NCBI GenBank assembly: GCA_902611605.1
Contig: CACMAH010000006.1
Location: forward strand, 1-64,000
Length of the DNA: 64,000 nt
Reading direction: 5' to 3'
Source: an uncultured Alphaproteobacteria bacterium
Lineage (GTDB): Bacteria > Pseudomonadota > Alphaproteobacteria > Rhodobacterales > Rhodobacteraceae
The stretch's first letter is position 1, and the number at the start of each line of letters is the position of its first letter. Both the position numbers and the translations under genes were made by a program. The notes beneath the pieces are model-generated. The model searched no databases and was not told the DNA's origin. It saw only the letters and a list, made by a program, of their open reading frames with translations. Below are positions 49,738 to 60,403 of this stretch, piece by piece.

Positions 49738-51096
49738 TTAAGAATTTTGAACAAAAGCTTCCAATTCTTCAGCAATTAAGAAAGCGAGTTCTAAAGATTG
49801 ACTAGCATTTAATCTTGGGTCACATGCTGTATGATATCTTGAATGCAAATCCTCGTCATCTATTGATTTTATTCCACCTGTACATTCAGTGACGTCTTTT
49901 CCTGTCATTTCTACGTGTACACCACCAGGGAAAGTTCCCTCAGCCATATGAATTTTGAAAAAATATTTTACTTCAGCTAGTATTTTTTCAAATGGCCTTG
50001 TTTTATAACCATTAGAAGATTTAATCGTATTACCATGCATTGGATCACAAGACCATACAACTCTCAATTTAGCATTCTTGACTGAATTTATAATTTTAGG
50101 GAGATGATCACTAATTAATTCTGATCCAAATCGCGTAATTAATGTCAACCGACCAGGTTCATTTTCTGGATTCAAAATCTTACACAGTTGAATTAATTCA
50201 TCAGGGTCAGTGGAAGGACCACACTTAAGGCCAATCGGATTTTGTACTCCTTTACAAAATTCAACATGGGCACCATCTATCTGTCTTGTTCTATCACCTA
50301 TCCAAATCATATGACCAGATCCAGCAACAGGTAAACCTGTAGTACTATCTAATCTACATAAAGCTTCTTCATATTCTAATAAAAGTGCTTCATGGCTAGT
50401 ATAAAAATCAACTTTTCTTAAAGAATCTGAATTCTCTGAATTGACACCAGCTGCACTCATAAATTCTAAAGAATTTGTGATCTTAGTAGCTAAATCAAAA
50501 AACTTTTGATATCCAACTTGTCCTTTAGTACTTTCTAGAACCCAAGAATGCACTCTGCTTATGTCTGCAAAACCACCTTGGCTAAATGCCCTTAATAAAT
50601 TAAGTGTTGAAGAAGATTGCGTATAAGCTTTTAGCATTCTTTCTGGTTTAGGTAGTCTATGTTCAATAGTTGGTTCAATATCATTTATAATATCACCTCT
50701 ATAAGAGGGTAGCTTTTGGCCATTAATAATTTCAAAGTCAGAAGACCTAGGTTTAGCAAACTGACCAGCCATTCTTCCAATTTTTATAACAGGCTTTTTT
50801 CCTCCAAAAGTTAAAACCACAGCCATTTTTAGTAAAACCTTAAAAGTATCTCTTATTAAATCAGCAGAAAACTCTTCAAAACTTTCTGCACAATCTCCAC
50901 CTTGTAATAAAAAAGCCTGACCGGATTCAACTTTGGCTAAATCCTTTTTTAAATTCCTAACTTCACCAGCAAATACAAGCGGAGGAAGACTTCTTATAGA
51001 ATTTTCAACCTTATTAAGCTCTTCCAGATCCTTATATTCAGGCATTTGATGCCTTTTTTTAGTTCTCCAAGATGATTTATCCCATGATCCAATCAT
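49738..51096 (-). CDS. Class II 3-deoxy-7-phosphoheptulonate synthase
   Basis: FLLQGGDCAESFEEF; KIGRMAGQFAKPRS; WSCDPMHGNT; GGVHVEMTGKDVTECTGG. Confidence 0.96.
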   Translation of the reverse strand: MIGSWDKSSWRTKKRHQMPEYKDLEELNKVENSIRSLPPLVFAGEVRNLKKDLAKVESGQAFLLQGGDCAESFEEFSADLIRDTFKVLLKMAVVLTFGGKKPVIKIGRMAGQFAKPRSSDFEIINGQKLPSYRGDIINDIEPTIEHRLPKPERMLKAYTQSSSTLNLLRAFSQGGFADISRVHSWVLESTKGQVGYQKFFDLATKITNSLEFMSAAGVNSENSDSLRKVDFYTSHEALLLEYEEALCRLDSTTGLPVAGSGHMIWIGDRTRQIDGAHVEFCKGVQNPIGLKCGPSTDPDELIQLCKILNPENEPGRLTLITRFGSELISDHLPKIINSVKNAKLRVVWSCDPMHGNTIKSSNGYKTRPFEKILAEVKYFFKIHMAEGTFPGGVHVEMTGKDVTECTGGIKSIDDEDLHSRYHTACDPRLNASQSLELAFLIAEELEAFVQNS

Positions 51097-51256
51097 AACT
51101 TCCCAATCATACTATTACATTTTACTACAAACTCATATTAATAGATTAATACTATTTAGTTATTGACGTAAATATTTCTTCAATCAAATATCAAAAAAGT
51201 ATGAATCGTTTTAACCATTAATAATTAGATTATGCAAGAAGCTTGATTAGTTAACT

Positions 51257-52231
51257 ATGAATTATTTAAAAAAATCTAAACTTAAAAGTTTTGTTTTTAT
51301 TCTAATAAATGATTTTTCTCTTATTGCATTTAGTAATGCAATAGAACCATTGAGGTTAGCAAATAGACTAGCTCAAAAGCAATTATATTCATGGAAAATA
51401 ACTTCTGAGACTGGGGAAAAAGTTAAATGTTCTTCTGGATTTTATTTAGATGTAGATAGTTCAATTCATACAATTCAAAATGATGATTATCTAATAATTT
51501 GTAGTGGAGAAAATATAAAAAAAAATATAACCAAAACAATACTTAATTGGATAAGAAAACAAGCTCGAAAACAAATAAATATAGGATCTATATGTACTGG
51601 AACATATATCTTAGCTAAAGCTGGTATAATCAGTGATGTTACATCGACAATACATTGGGAAAATAGAGAAGCCCTAAAAGAAGAGTTTGAAAATTTAAAC
51701 ATTACTGATTCTATTTATACAATTGATAAAAAAAGATTTTCTGCTGCTGGAGGTACGGCATCAATTGATCTCATGCTAAATATTATATCTCAGGATCATG
51801 GTGTAAGTTTTGCAAAAAAAATTGCTGATCAAGTTTTACATGACTCAATAAGAACTGAATTTGACAAACAGTTGCCACTTCTTCCAAATAGAATAGGTGT
51901 AAGAAACCCAAAGATATTAAGTGCTATAAAGATCATGGAAATAAATATAGAAGATCCTTTAAAGCCATCAGAAATAGCTCTTGATTTGAAAATTTCCTTA
52001 AGGCAACTAGAACGACTTTTCCAGCGTTTTTTCAAATTATCACCAAAAAACTATTACATGAAAATTAGACTCCAAAAAGCTAGACAACTTCTTTTACAAA
52101 CTGAAATGAATGTATTACAAATCGCAATGGCTACTGGGTTCACTTCATCATCACATTTTTCAAAATGTTATAAATTAGAATTTAACATTACACCCTTTAA
52201 AGAACGAGGATTTTCTAATAAAGAATTATAG
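51257..52231 (+). CDS. GlxA-type transcriptional regulator (DJ-1/PfpI-like + AraC HTH)
   Basis: GSICTGTYILAKAGIISDVTSTIHWENREALKEEF; AraC HTH LKISLRQLERLFQRFFKLSPKNYYMKIRLQKARQLL. Confidence 0.93.
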   Translation: MNYLKKSKLKSFVFILINDFSLIAFSNAIEPLRLANRLAQKQLYSWKITSETGEKVKCSSGFYLDVDSSIHTIQNDDYLIICSGENIKKNITKTILNWIRKQARKQINIGSICTGTYILAKAGIISDVTSTIHWENREALKEEFENLNITDSIYTIDKKRFSAAGGTASIDLMLNIISQDHGVSFAKKIADQVLHDSIRTEFDKQLPLLPNRIGVRNPKILSAIKIMEINIEDPLKPSEIALDLKISLRQLERLFQRFFKLSPKNYYMKIRLQKARQLLLQTEMNVLQIAMATGFTSSSHFSKCYKLEFNITPFKERGFSNKEL

Positions 52232-52232
52232 T

Positions 52233-55043
52233 TCAATTGGCTTTATAAATTCTAGCAGCAGCATACTTGAATTCTGGTATTTTACCAAATGGATCTAAAT
52301 GTGGATTAGTAAGTTTATTTGCCGGAGATTCTGTGAAACAAAAAGGAATAAAAAGCATTCCCTTACTCACATCTCTGTCTTCTCTCAAAAGAATTTCTAT
52401 TATACCTCTTTGTGTTTCTACTAAAACTTTTTCTCCTCTTTTCAAACCTAAATTTCTAATATCTTTAGGATTCATTGAAACAGTAGGGGTAGGTTCCTGG
52501 GCTTCTAACATAGCCGATCTTCTTGTCATAGCTCCCGTATGCCAGTGCTCTAGTAATCTTCCAGTTGTTAAAATAAAAGGATACTTTTTATTAGGTTTTT
52601 CGTCCGGTGGCATAAGATCCGCTGGAACAATCTTGGCTTTTCCACTAGAAGTTGGAAAACCTTCAGTGAACAAGATTTCGTTTCCAAAACTTGTTTCGTC
52701 ATCTACAGGATAACAAACTGCACCTTCTTTTTCTAATCTTTCCCAAGAGATATTATTTAAACTAGACATCGTAGATGCCATTTCTTTATAAACAGACGAA
52801 ACATTTTTATAGTTCCAGTTAAGTCTACACCTATTTGCTAAATCAACTATAAGTTTCCAATCTTGTTCAGCATCACCTGGAGCTTTTCTAACTGGAAGTC
52901 CAATTTGAACCTGTCGATTTGAGTTTGTATAAGTTCCTGCCTTTTCAGGCTGAGCAGAAGCTGGAAAGATAACGTCAGCAAACCAAGCTGTTTCTGTAAA
53001 GAATATGTCTTGTACAACTAAATGCTGTAATTTCGATAAAGCTGTACGCGCGTGATTTTGATCTGGATCAGACATTGCAGGATTTTCTCCCATAACGTAC
53101 ATTCCAAACATTTGACCACTGACAATACGATTCATAATTTCCACAACAGTCAATCCTTTTGAGGGATCTAAAGAACGACCCCATTTGTCTTCAAAAAAAC
53201 TTCTTATATCAATGTCTTCAACAGACTGATAATTAGGATATACCATCGGAATTAAACCTGCATCAGATGCACCTTGAACATTATTTTGCCCTCTTAGTGG
53301 GTGTAATCCGGTACCAGGTCTTCCTACATGACCTGTTATCAAAGACAAGGCAATCAAACATCTTGAATTGTCTGTTCCATGGACATGCTGAGAAATACCC
53401 ATACCCCAGAAAATTATTGAATTTTCTGAATTAGCATAAACTCTTGAAAATTCACGTACATAATCAGCTGGAACTCCAGAAATCTCTTCCATTGCTTCAG
53501 GTGAAAAGTCCTTTACTTTTTTTTCAAGAGCTTCAAATCCTTCAACATTTGCCTGGATGTATTGCTGATCATAAAGTTTTTCCTCAATAATTACATGTAT
53601 CATTGAATTTAATAGTGCAACATCGCAACCTGGTCTAAAAATTACTGGATGGGAAGCATGACGCATCAAATTTTGTTTTCTAGGGTCAAAGACTAGAAGT
53701 TTAGCACCGCGTTTAGCTGCTTGTTTAAGATAAGTAGCGGCTACAGGGTGATTTTGCTCTGGCCTTGCTCCTATGACCATTATACAGTCACTGTCATCTG
53801 CAGCAGTAAATGGAGCAGACACTGCACCACTTCCAATACCCTCCATTAAAGCTGCTACAGAGGACGCATGACATAACCTTGTACAATGATCAACATTATT
53901 TGTTCCAAAAGCTTGTCTTATAAATTTCTGAAATAAATATGCTTCTTCATTTGTACCTTTAGCAGAACCGAACCCACACAAAAAATTTCCACCATATGTA
54001 TCTAATATTCTTAAAAAACCTTTTGCTGCGACATCTAAGGCTTCTTCCCATGAAGCTTCTCTAAAAGTTTTATGTATTTCATTAAAATTAAGATTAACTT
54101 CTGGATACTTTTTGGCAGATTCCAACCTTATAAGAGGTTTAGTTAATCTTTCCGGAGACATGACATAATCCATTCCAAAACGACCCTTAACGCAGAGCTT
54201 TCCACGATTAGCAGGCCCTTGTCTTCCATCTACTTTGACAATCTCATTTCCTTTTACACTTACTGAAGTTTGACATCCAACGCCACAAAATGGACAAACA
54301 CTATCGACTATTTTGTCTGGATAAATTTCTCTTTTAGTAGCATTCGAATTTAAAAGACTTTTTTCCATTAAAGCACCTGTTGGACATGCTTGCACACATT
54401 CACCACATGCTACACATGAGCTTAGTCCCATAGGATCTTCTAAATCAAAAATAGGCTTTGATTCTTCGCCCCTACTACCCATTCCTATTACATCATTGAC
54501 TTGTATTTCTTTACAAGCTCTCTCACATAAACCACAGGAAATGCATGCATCTAAATTTACCGCAATTGAAGGATGTGAAGCGTCATGAAAAATGCTATCA
54601 ACAGGAATTTCTTTTGAGGCACCAGGCCTAGCACTTGGAAAACGAGGGGTTTCTTCACCTAAAACTTTTCTGGTTTGATCCCAAAAATGCGAGTCCGGGT
54701 CAGGACTTTCTTCACGCTTTGGCATATCAGATTTTAAAAGTTCAAAAACTAACTTTCTATTTTTTTCAACTCTTGAATTAGAAGTAACTACTTTCATACC
54801 AGGAGTTGGTTTTCGCAAACATGAAGCAGCTAATGTCCTTTCGCCTTCTATCTCAACCATACAAGCTCTGCAATTTCCATCAGCACGATAACCAGGACTA
54901 TCTTTCCAACATAAGTGTGGTATCTCGAGATCCATGCGCTTAGCTACTTGCCAAATTGTTTCATCTTTTGTAGCAGAAACAATCTCACCATTTAAACTAA
55001 ATTCTATTGTTTTTATAGTTGTTTCTTTATCGTCTAGTGCCAT
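52233..55043 (-). CDS. fdsA: NAD-linked formate dehydrogenase alpha subunit (molybdopterin/Fe-S)
   Basis: 2Fe-2S N-terminus CWKDSPGYRADGNCRACMVEIEGER; ferredoxin CISCGLCERACKE; FCGVGCQTSV; NVDHCTRLCHASSVAALMEGIGSGA (Cys form, not Sec). Confidence 0.94.
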   Translation of the reverse strand: MALDDKETTIKTIEFSLNGEIVSATKDETIWQVAKRMDLEIPHLCWKDSPGYRADGNCRACMVEIEGERTLAASCLRKPTPGMKVVTSNSRVEKNRKLVFELLKSDMPKREESPDPDSHFWDQTRKVLGEETPRFPSARPGASKEIPVDSIFHDASHPSIAVNLDACISCGLCERACKEIQVNDVIGMGSRGEESKPIFDLEDPMGLSSCVACGECVQACPTGALMEKSLLNSNATKREIYPDKIVDSVCPFCGVGCQTSVSVKGNEIVKVDGRQGPANRGKLCVKGRFGMDYVMSPERLTKPLIRLESAKKYPEVNLNFNEIHKTFREASWEEALDVAAKGFLRILDTYGGNFLCGFGSAKGTNEEAYLFQKFIRQAFGTNNVDHCTRLCHASSVAALMEGIGSGAVSAPFTAADDSDCIMVIGARPEQNHPVAATYLKQAAKRGAKLLVFDPRKQNLMRHASHPVIFRPGCDVALLNSMIHVIIEEKLYDQQYIQANVEGFEALEKKVKDFSPEAMEEISGVPADYVREFSRVYANSENSIIFWGMGISQHVHGTDNSRCLIALSLITGHVGRPGTGLHPLRGQNNVQGASDAGLIPMVYPNYQSVEDIDIRSFFEDKWGRSLDPSKGLTVVEIMNRIVSGQMFGMYVMGENPAMSDPDQNHARTALSKLQHLVVQDIFFTETAWFADVIFPASAQPEKAGTYTNSNRQVQIGLPVRKAPGDAEQDWKLIVDLANRCRLNWNYKNVSSVYKEMASTMSSLNNISWERLEKEGAVCYPVDDETSFGNEILFTEGFPTSSGKAKIVPADLMPPDEKPNKKYPFILTTGRLLEHWHTGAMTRRSAMLEAQEPTPTVSMNPKDIRNLGLKRGEKVLVETQRGIIEILLREDRDVSKGMLFIPFCFTESPANKLTNPHLDPFGKIPEFKYAAARIYKAN

Positions 55044-56718
55044 TTAATTCCTCTGGAAAATACTTTAACAAATGGTTCAAACAATTTGTAGCAGCTTGCC
55101 CTAAACCACAAATTGAACTATCACGCATTACCATCATTAAGTCTTCATAAAGTTCAACTTCTTTGTTACTTTTTGATAGTAATGATATTAATTTTTCTGT
55201 CCCATTTCTACATGGAGTACACTGTCCACAGCTTTCATGCTTAAAAAATTTAATTGTATTAATTACAGCATCTAAAACACTGTCTTGATCAGATAAAATG
55301 ACAACGGCATGAGATCCAACAAATCCTCCAAATGGTTCAAATACACCAAAATCCAAACCCATATCACACATTTTAGCAGGAAAAATACCTCCTGAAGCAC
55401 CTCCAGGAAAAAATGCTTTTAACTTATGGCCCGGTATCATTCCATTACAATACTCATCTATTAGTTTTTTTACAGGTATACCTGCGGGTGCTACTTTGAC
55501 TCCAGGATTTAAAACTCTTCCAGATACACTGTATGAGCGCAAACCCTTATGATTATTATTAAAACCTAAATTTGCAAACCAATCGGCTCCTTTTGATAGA
55601 ATGTCTGGGATCCAAAATAAAGTTTCAATATTATGATTTAAAGTAGGTTTTCCAAATAAACCTTTTTCAGCAATATATGGTGGTCTATGTCTAGGTAAAC
55701 CTCTTTTTCCTTCAATAGATTCTATCATAGCACTTTCTTCACCACATATATATGCCCCTGCACCTCTTCTTATTTCAATTGGAATTAAACAGAAATTAGT
55801 TTTTTGTAACTTCTCAATTTCAGATTTAAGAATTTCTAAAACCGCAGGATACTCATCTCTCATATATAAATAAATTTTACTACAACCTACTAAAAGGGCG
55901 GCTATTTGCGCGCCCTCTAACATTTTATGTGGTTCGCTCTCTAACCAAAATCTATCTTTAAATGTACCAGGCTCTCCTTCATCTCCATTTACAGTCATAT
56001 ACTTAGTACCATCATATGAATTGACAATTTGCCACTTTTTATCTGCTGGAAAACCTGCTCCACCTAATCCTCTCAACCCAGAATTTGATAAAATTGATAT
56101 GGCAGTTTCTAAATTTAATTTATTATCTATTACATTTTTTAAACAGTTATAGCCTCCAGCATTTATGTAATCATTCAAATTTTGATATTCAGGGATTTCT
56201 GGAGTCAACTTTCCCTTTGAAAATTTCACTAATTTCAAAGGAGTGGCATTATCTACAGCTCTTTTACCGACTTGAGCTGCTGGCGCATTATCACAACGAC
56301 CTATACATGGAACTTTTTGTATTCTTATCTTATTTTTGTCTATTAGATCAGCGACATTTTTTATCAAATTTTTAGCTCCAGACATCTCGCAAGAGAGTCC
56401 ATCGCAAATTCTTATAGTTAATTCATGATTGATCGTTTCACCATCTTTTATTATATCAAAATGATGATAAAAAGAAGCAACTTCGAAAACTTCAGCTTGG
56501 CTGATTTTTAACAACTCAGATAGTGCTTTTAAATGCTTTTGGCTCAGGCAATTAAACTCGTCTTGTATTAGATGTAATGCCTCAATCAACTGACTGCGTT
56601 CAAGTGGTAAATCTCCCAAAACTTCTTTAACTTCTTTTTCAGAAATATCATCAGTTTGTCTACCCTTAGGAAGACTGGGATCTCTTTTTATGCCTTTGGT
56701 TAATTTTGAGTTTAACAA
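55027..56718 (-). CDS. Formate dehydrogenase beta/gamma fusion (NuoE-NuoF-like)
   Basis: N-terminal NuoE-like (LSQKHLKALSELLKISQAEVFEVASFYHHF; IRICDGLSCEMSGA), then NuoF-like (LRGLGGAGFPADKKW; VNGDEGEPGTFKDR; ESCGQCTPCRNG); TTG start. Confidence 0.92.
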   Translation of the reverse strand: MLNSKLTKGIKRDPSLPKGRQTDDISEKEVKEVLGDLPLERSQLIEALHLIQDEFNCLSQKHLKALSELLKISQAEVFEVASFYHHFDIIKDGETINHELTIRICDGLSCEMSGAKNLIKNVADLIDKNKIRIQKVPCIGRCDNAPAAQVGKRAVDNATPLKLVKFSKGKLTPEIPEYQNLNDYINAGGYNCLKNVIDNKLNLETAISILSNSGLRGLGGAGFPADKKWQIVNSYDGTKYMTVNGDEGEPGTFKDRFWLESEPHKMLEGAQIAALLVGCSKIYLYMRDEYPAVLEILKSEIEKLQKTNFCLIPIEIRRGAGAYICGEESAMIESIEGKRGLPRHRPPYIAEKGLFGKPTLNHNIETLFWIPDILSKGADWFANLGFNNNHKGLRSYSVSGRVLNPGVKVAPAGIPVKKLIDEYCNGMIPGHKLKAFFPGGASGGIFPAKMCDMGLDFGVFEPFGGFVGSHAVVILSDQDSVLDAVINTIKFFKHESCGQCTPCRNGTEKLISLLSKSNKEVELYEDLMMVMRDSSICGLGQAATNCLNHLLKYFPEELNGTRR

Positions 56719-56904
56719 AATTAATTATCCCCCCCTTATCTGTGATAATAATATAAGCATATTTGAAAATAAAGTGTATAAAAAAAAATCAATTATGTAC
56801 CAAATTTTTACCAAATCTTTTTATTTATAGTAAAAAAAACAAAAATTAAATAATTATAAATTTTAAATTTATAAAAATAATTAAATCAAATAAAAATATA
56901 CTGT

Positions 56905-56990
56905 TGGTGCCCGAGGAGAGACTCGAACTCTCACACCCGTAAAGGCGGCGGATTTTGAATCCGCTGCGTCTACCATTCCGCCACTCGGGC
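56905..56990 (-). tRNA. tRNA-Leu(CAA), CCA encoded
   Basis: Minus strand GCCCGAGTGGCGGAATGGTAGACGCAGCGGATTCAAAATCCGCCGCC...GTTCGAGTCTCTCCTCGGGCACCA. Confidence 0.96.
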
Positions 56991-57046
56991 TAATACCTAT
57001 TGACTTAAAAATGTGCTATAATCATAACAAGTTTCATAATTTAATT

Positions 57047-57277
57047 TCAAGTATTTATTCCTATTTTTGGTTTAGCGATACAAATATATCTAATTTTTAT
57101 TCCAGGATCTAAGCCAATTTCACGATTGTTGGCAGGTGCAGAGTTCATGAACCTAGCAGCGTTAATACACTCATTTTTCGAAATAAAATCGACTCCTAAA
57201 CTTGTAACAGAATGGGAAGTTTCAAATCCTATACCATTAAGCATAGAATAAAAATATAGACCCCATATTATCTTCAT
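57047..57277 (-). CDS. Small hypothetical protein
   Basis: 76-aa ORF in an intergenic gap with ATG start. Confidence 0.4.
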   Translation of the reverse strand: MKIIWGLYFYSMLNGIGFETSHSVTSLGVDFISKNECINAARFMNSAPANNREIGLDPGIKIRYICIAKPKIGINT

Positions 57278-57399
57278 GATTCACCAACTATTTATCTAAC
57301 ATATAAATTAAAATGATATCTTTATAAAAATTGTAACTTAAAAGCTTTATATTATAAAATAAAAATATTAAATCATAATAATATATCTGGTTTTCAATT

Positions 57400-57981
57400 A
57401 TGATTTTAAAAAATACAAAACTTCTTATCTTAAGTTTCTTACAATCTAAATATGCGATATATATTTTATGTTTACTATCTTTTAGTGAAGCAATTTTCTT
57501 TCCAATTCCTCCTGATTTATTGCTAATACCTTTAGCAATAATAAATTACAAAAAAGTCTTTTTACTTGCTTTTCTTACAACACTTTTTTCTGTTTTAGGT
57601 GGTTGCATTGGTTATCTAATTGGATACTTATTTTTTGACCAAATTGGTATCCAAATTTTAAATTGGTTAGATTTGATAAAGCAATTTTCAGTTTTTTCAA
57701 ATAACTATAACGATAATGGAATTCTAGCTGTCTTATTAGGTGGATTTTCACCTATTCCCTACAAGCTAATCGCAATTATTTCGGGAACAACATTTATGCC
57801 ATTTTATAATTTCCTTTGGGCTTCTATTGTTTCAAGAGGATTACGGTTTTTTTTATTAGCTGTATTAATTTATTTTTTTAGAAATACTGCTGAACAACTT
57901 ATTAGAAAATATTTTAATATATTTGTGATTGTTATTACAATAATATTCTTACTGTTAATTATAAGTTTTTATTTTATATGA
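57400..57981 (+). CDS. DedA/YqaA-like membrane protein
   Basis: FSEAIFFPIPPDLLLIPLAI; GGCIGYLIGYLFFDQIG; GGFSPIPYKLIAIISGTTFMPFYNF. Confidence 0.9.
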   Translation: MILKNTKLLILSFLQSKYAIYILCLLSFSEAIFFPIPPDLLLIPLAIINYKKVFLLAFLTTLFSVLGGCIGYLIGYLFFDQIGIQILNWLDLIKQFSVFSNNYNDNGILAVLLGGFSPIPYKLIAIISGTTFMPFYNFLWASIVSRGLRFFLLAVLIYFFRNTAEQLIRKYFNIFVIVITIIFLLLIISFYFI

Positions 57982-58448
57982 GATCGGGTTATTTAATAAG
58001 TATAATTTTTTTCTTTTCTGTTTTTTCATTATTGTTTGTTTTTATACTACAATATGAGTATGGAATACTTCCCTGCAAACTTTGTATTTGGCAGCGCTTA
58101 CCTCATTTTTTAAATATGTTAATAGTTTTAAAAATCCTCTCCTCTGTATTTATTCCTAGTTATTTATTCCTTTTAGGACTACTAAATATGATAGTTGCAT
58201 TTTTTTTGGCAGGATATCACTACGGATTAGAACAAAACTTATGGAATAATGTTTTTTCTTGTGGTGGAAACCTTGATATAAAAGATTTAAGCACAGAAGA
58301 ACTCTTAAAGAATTTAACTAATACACCCATAACCAATTGTGAACTAGAGGCCTGGAATTTTTTAAATCTATCGCTTTCAGGATGGAATATGGTCATAACT
58401 GTATTAATGATCATAGGATGGTTTTACTTAATAAAATCAAGAAGATAA
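57978..58448 (+). CDS. dsbB: Disulfide bond formation protein B family
   Basis: EYGILPCKLCIWQRLPHF CxxC; 4 TM segments. Confidence 0.9.
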   Translation: MRSGYLISIIFFFSVFSLLFVFILQYEYGILPCKLCIWQRLPHFLNMLIVLKILSSVFIPSYLFLLGLLNMIVAFFLAGYHYGLEQNLWNNVFSCGGNLDIKDLSTEELLKNLTNTPITNCELEAWNFLNLSLSGWNMVITVLMIIGWFYLIKSRR

Positions 58449-58450
58449 AT

Positions 58451-59026
58451 TTATGAAGCTAATTTTGCATCCCAATAAAGAAAATCAGTCCAACTATGGT
58501 GCAAATAATTAGGTGGAAATTTTCTTCCTTTATTTAATAATTCCTCGGTTGTCGGTCTAATGGGTTTTTTTAAAAGTTTAAGACTAGACTTACTTATGGT
58601 TTTTGAACCTTTTTTTAAATTACAATCACTACATGCTGCTACAACATTTTCCCAAGTAGTCTTTCCACCTTGAGCACGAGGTAATACATGGTCAAAGGTA
58701 AGTTCATCAATCGATCCACAATACTGACACTTGAATTCATCTCTCAAAAAAAGGTTAAATCTTGTAAAGGCATTTGATTTGATTGGTTTTATATATTCTT
58801 TCAAGACTACGACTGAAGGTATTTTAATTTTTATCGATGGAGAGTTAACGTAAGCATCATATTCTGCAACTACATTTATTCTATCCATAAATACACCTTT
58901 TATTGTATCTTTCCAAGACCATATAGATAAGGGTAAGTAAGACAAAGGTCTATAATCAGCATTTAAAACAAGTGATGGATTTTTCCCAGCTGATTTAAAA
59001 TAATAACTATGAGAACCAGTAGACAT
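58451..59026 (-). CDS. HNH endonuclease family protein
   Basis: FKCQYCGSIDELTFDHVLPRAQGGKTTWENVVAACSDCNLKKG. Confidence 0.94.
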   Translation of the reverse strand: MSTGSHSYYFKSAGKNPSLVLNADYRPLSYLPLSIWSWKDTIKGVFMDRINVVAEYDAYVNSPSIKIKIPSVVVLKEYIKPIKSNAFTRFNLFLRDEFKCQYCGSIDELTFDHVLPRAQGGKTTWENVVAACSDCNLKKGSKTISKSSLKLLKKPIRPTTEELLNKGRKFPPNYLHHSWTDFLYWDAKLAS

Positions 59027-59106
59027 AGGTATATGTTAATTTCTTAAAAATAAAATTAAAGTAAAATATTACTTCAAACAACAAAAAGATTGAAAAAATT
59101 ATCTAA

Positions 59107-59775
59107 TCAAGCTGATTTGATCATTTTCTTTAAGAATTTATTTGCCTCTAATAATCCATCTAAAGAAATTCCATGACCTAAGCCTTTTGAAAAATATTTT
59201 TGAACTTTAAAACCTAAACTTTTAAGGTTATTAAAAGCAATATTTGTCATTTCCATTGGAACAACTTGATCATTATCACCATGAATAAGTAAAATTGGAG
59301 TACATAAATTTTCTTTTGGAATAATTTTTGATATATTAATTAAACCTCCTGAAAAACCAATTAGAGCACTAAATTTTTTTTCTCTTGAAAGTAATGTCTC
59401 TAAAATCATCATCGTCCCCTGAGAAAAACCAACCAATATAAAATCTTCTGTATTAACACCTGATACTTTTTCAATTTCGTCTATATAATCATTAATTAAT
59501 CCAATTGAATTCGTAATTTCTTTTTCAGCATTTAAATCAAGGCTACCATCATTGTTTTGTTTAATAGGGAACCACTGGTAACCCAATCCACCCATTTCAC
59601 ATTTTTCCGGTGCATTAGGGGAATAATAGACAGCATCAGGTAATGTATTAATAAATGAATCGGACAATGAAATTAAATCATTACCATCAGCCCCATAACC
59701 ATGAAAAAAAATTACAACCTTATTTGTTTTGCCTGTTATAGAGTTCTTTACAGGTCCCGATAAACTTTTGCTCAT
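59107..59775 (-). CDS. Phospholipase/carboxylesterase family alpha/beta hydrolase
   Basis: VIFFHGYGADGNDLISL; ILVGFSQGTMMILETLL; PILLIHGDNDQVVP. Confidence 0.92.
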   Translation of the reverse strand: MSKSLSGPVKNSITGKTNKVVIFFHGYGADGNDLISLSDSFINTLPDAVYYSPNAPEKCEMGGLGYQWFPIKQNNDGSLDLNAEKEITNSIGLINDYIDEIEKVSGVNTEDFILVGFSQGTMMILETLLSREKKFSALIGFSGGLINISKIIPKENLCTPILLIHGDNDQVVPMEMTNIAFNNLKSLGFKVQKYFSKGLGHGISLDGLLEANKFLKKMIKSA

Positions 59776-59776
59776 T

Positions 59777-60397
59777 TTATACCTTTTTCTTAATTTTATT
59801 GTAGTAGTCCCAAAGTAAATGTGCAGCTAATGATTTCCATGGGTCCCAGTTTTCAGCTATTTTAATCACTTCTTTTTCTGAAGGTCTTTCTTTTAAACCA
59901 AAAATTATTTTAATTGCCTCTTGTAAAGCTAAGTCTCCAGAAGGGAAAATATTTGCTTTTCCAAGAGAAAACAAACAGTAAATTTGGGCAGTCCACTTTC
60001 CTATACCTTTTATTTGTGTAAGTCTATTTACAATTTCTTCAGAGGATTTTTTTGCTAAGTCACTATAATTTATATCTTCATTTGCCAAAGCTTTTACATA
60101 AATACATTTTTGCCTGGATAGTCCACGAGATAAAAGGGTTTGTTCATTAGCAGCTAAAATATTAGTTCTGGATGTTAGATTACTGTCAATAAACTTATTC
60201 CATATACTATTTGCAGCTGTAGTAGAAAGCTGCTGACTAATAATAATTTTTAATAGAGCTTCAAAACCTGAGCTTCTTTTTGGAAGAGGAAAATCATTTA
60301 TTATACTTATTAAGTTTGCAAGGCATTTTTCTTTTTTTGATAAATAGTTTAAACCTTGATTGACATCTTTTTGGGAATTTAGAGTATTTTCGATCAT
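59777..60397 (-). CDS. DNA-3-methyladenine glycosylase (AlkA/HhH-GPD family)
   Basis: FEALLKIIISQQLSTTAANSIWNKF; LTQIKGIGKWTAQIYCLFSLG. Confidence 0.93.
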   Translation of the reverse strand: MIENTLNSQKDVNQGLNYLSKKEKCLANLISIINDFPLPKRSSGFEALLKIIISQQLSTTAANSIWNKFIDSNLTSRTNILAANEQTLLSRGLSRQKCIYVKALANEDINYSDLAKKSSEEIVNRLTQIKGIGKWTAQIYCLFSLGKANIFPSGDLALQEAIKIIFGLKERPSEKEVIKIAENWDPWKSLAAHLLWDYYNKIKKKV

Positions 60398-60403
60398 AAA
60401 AAA

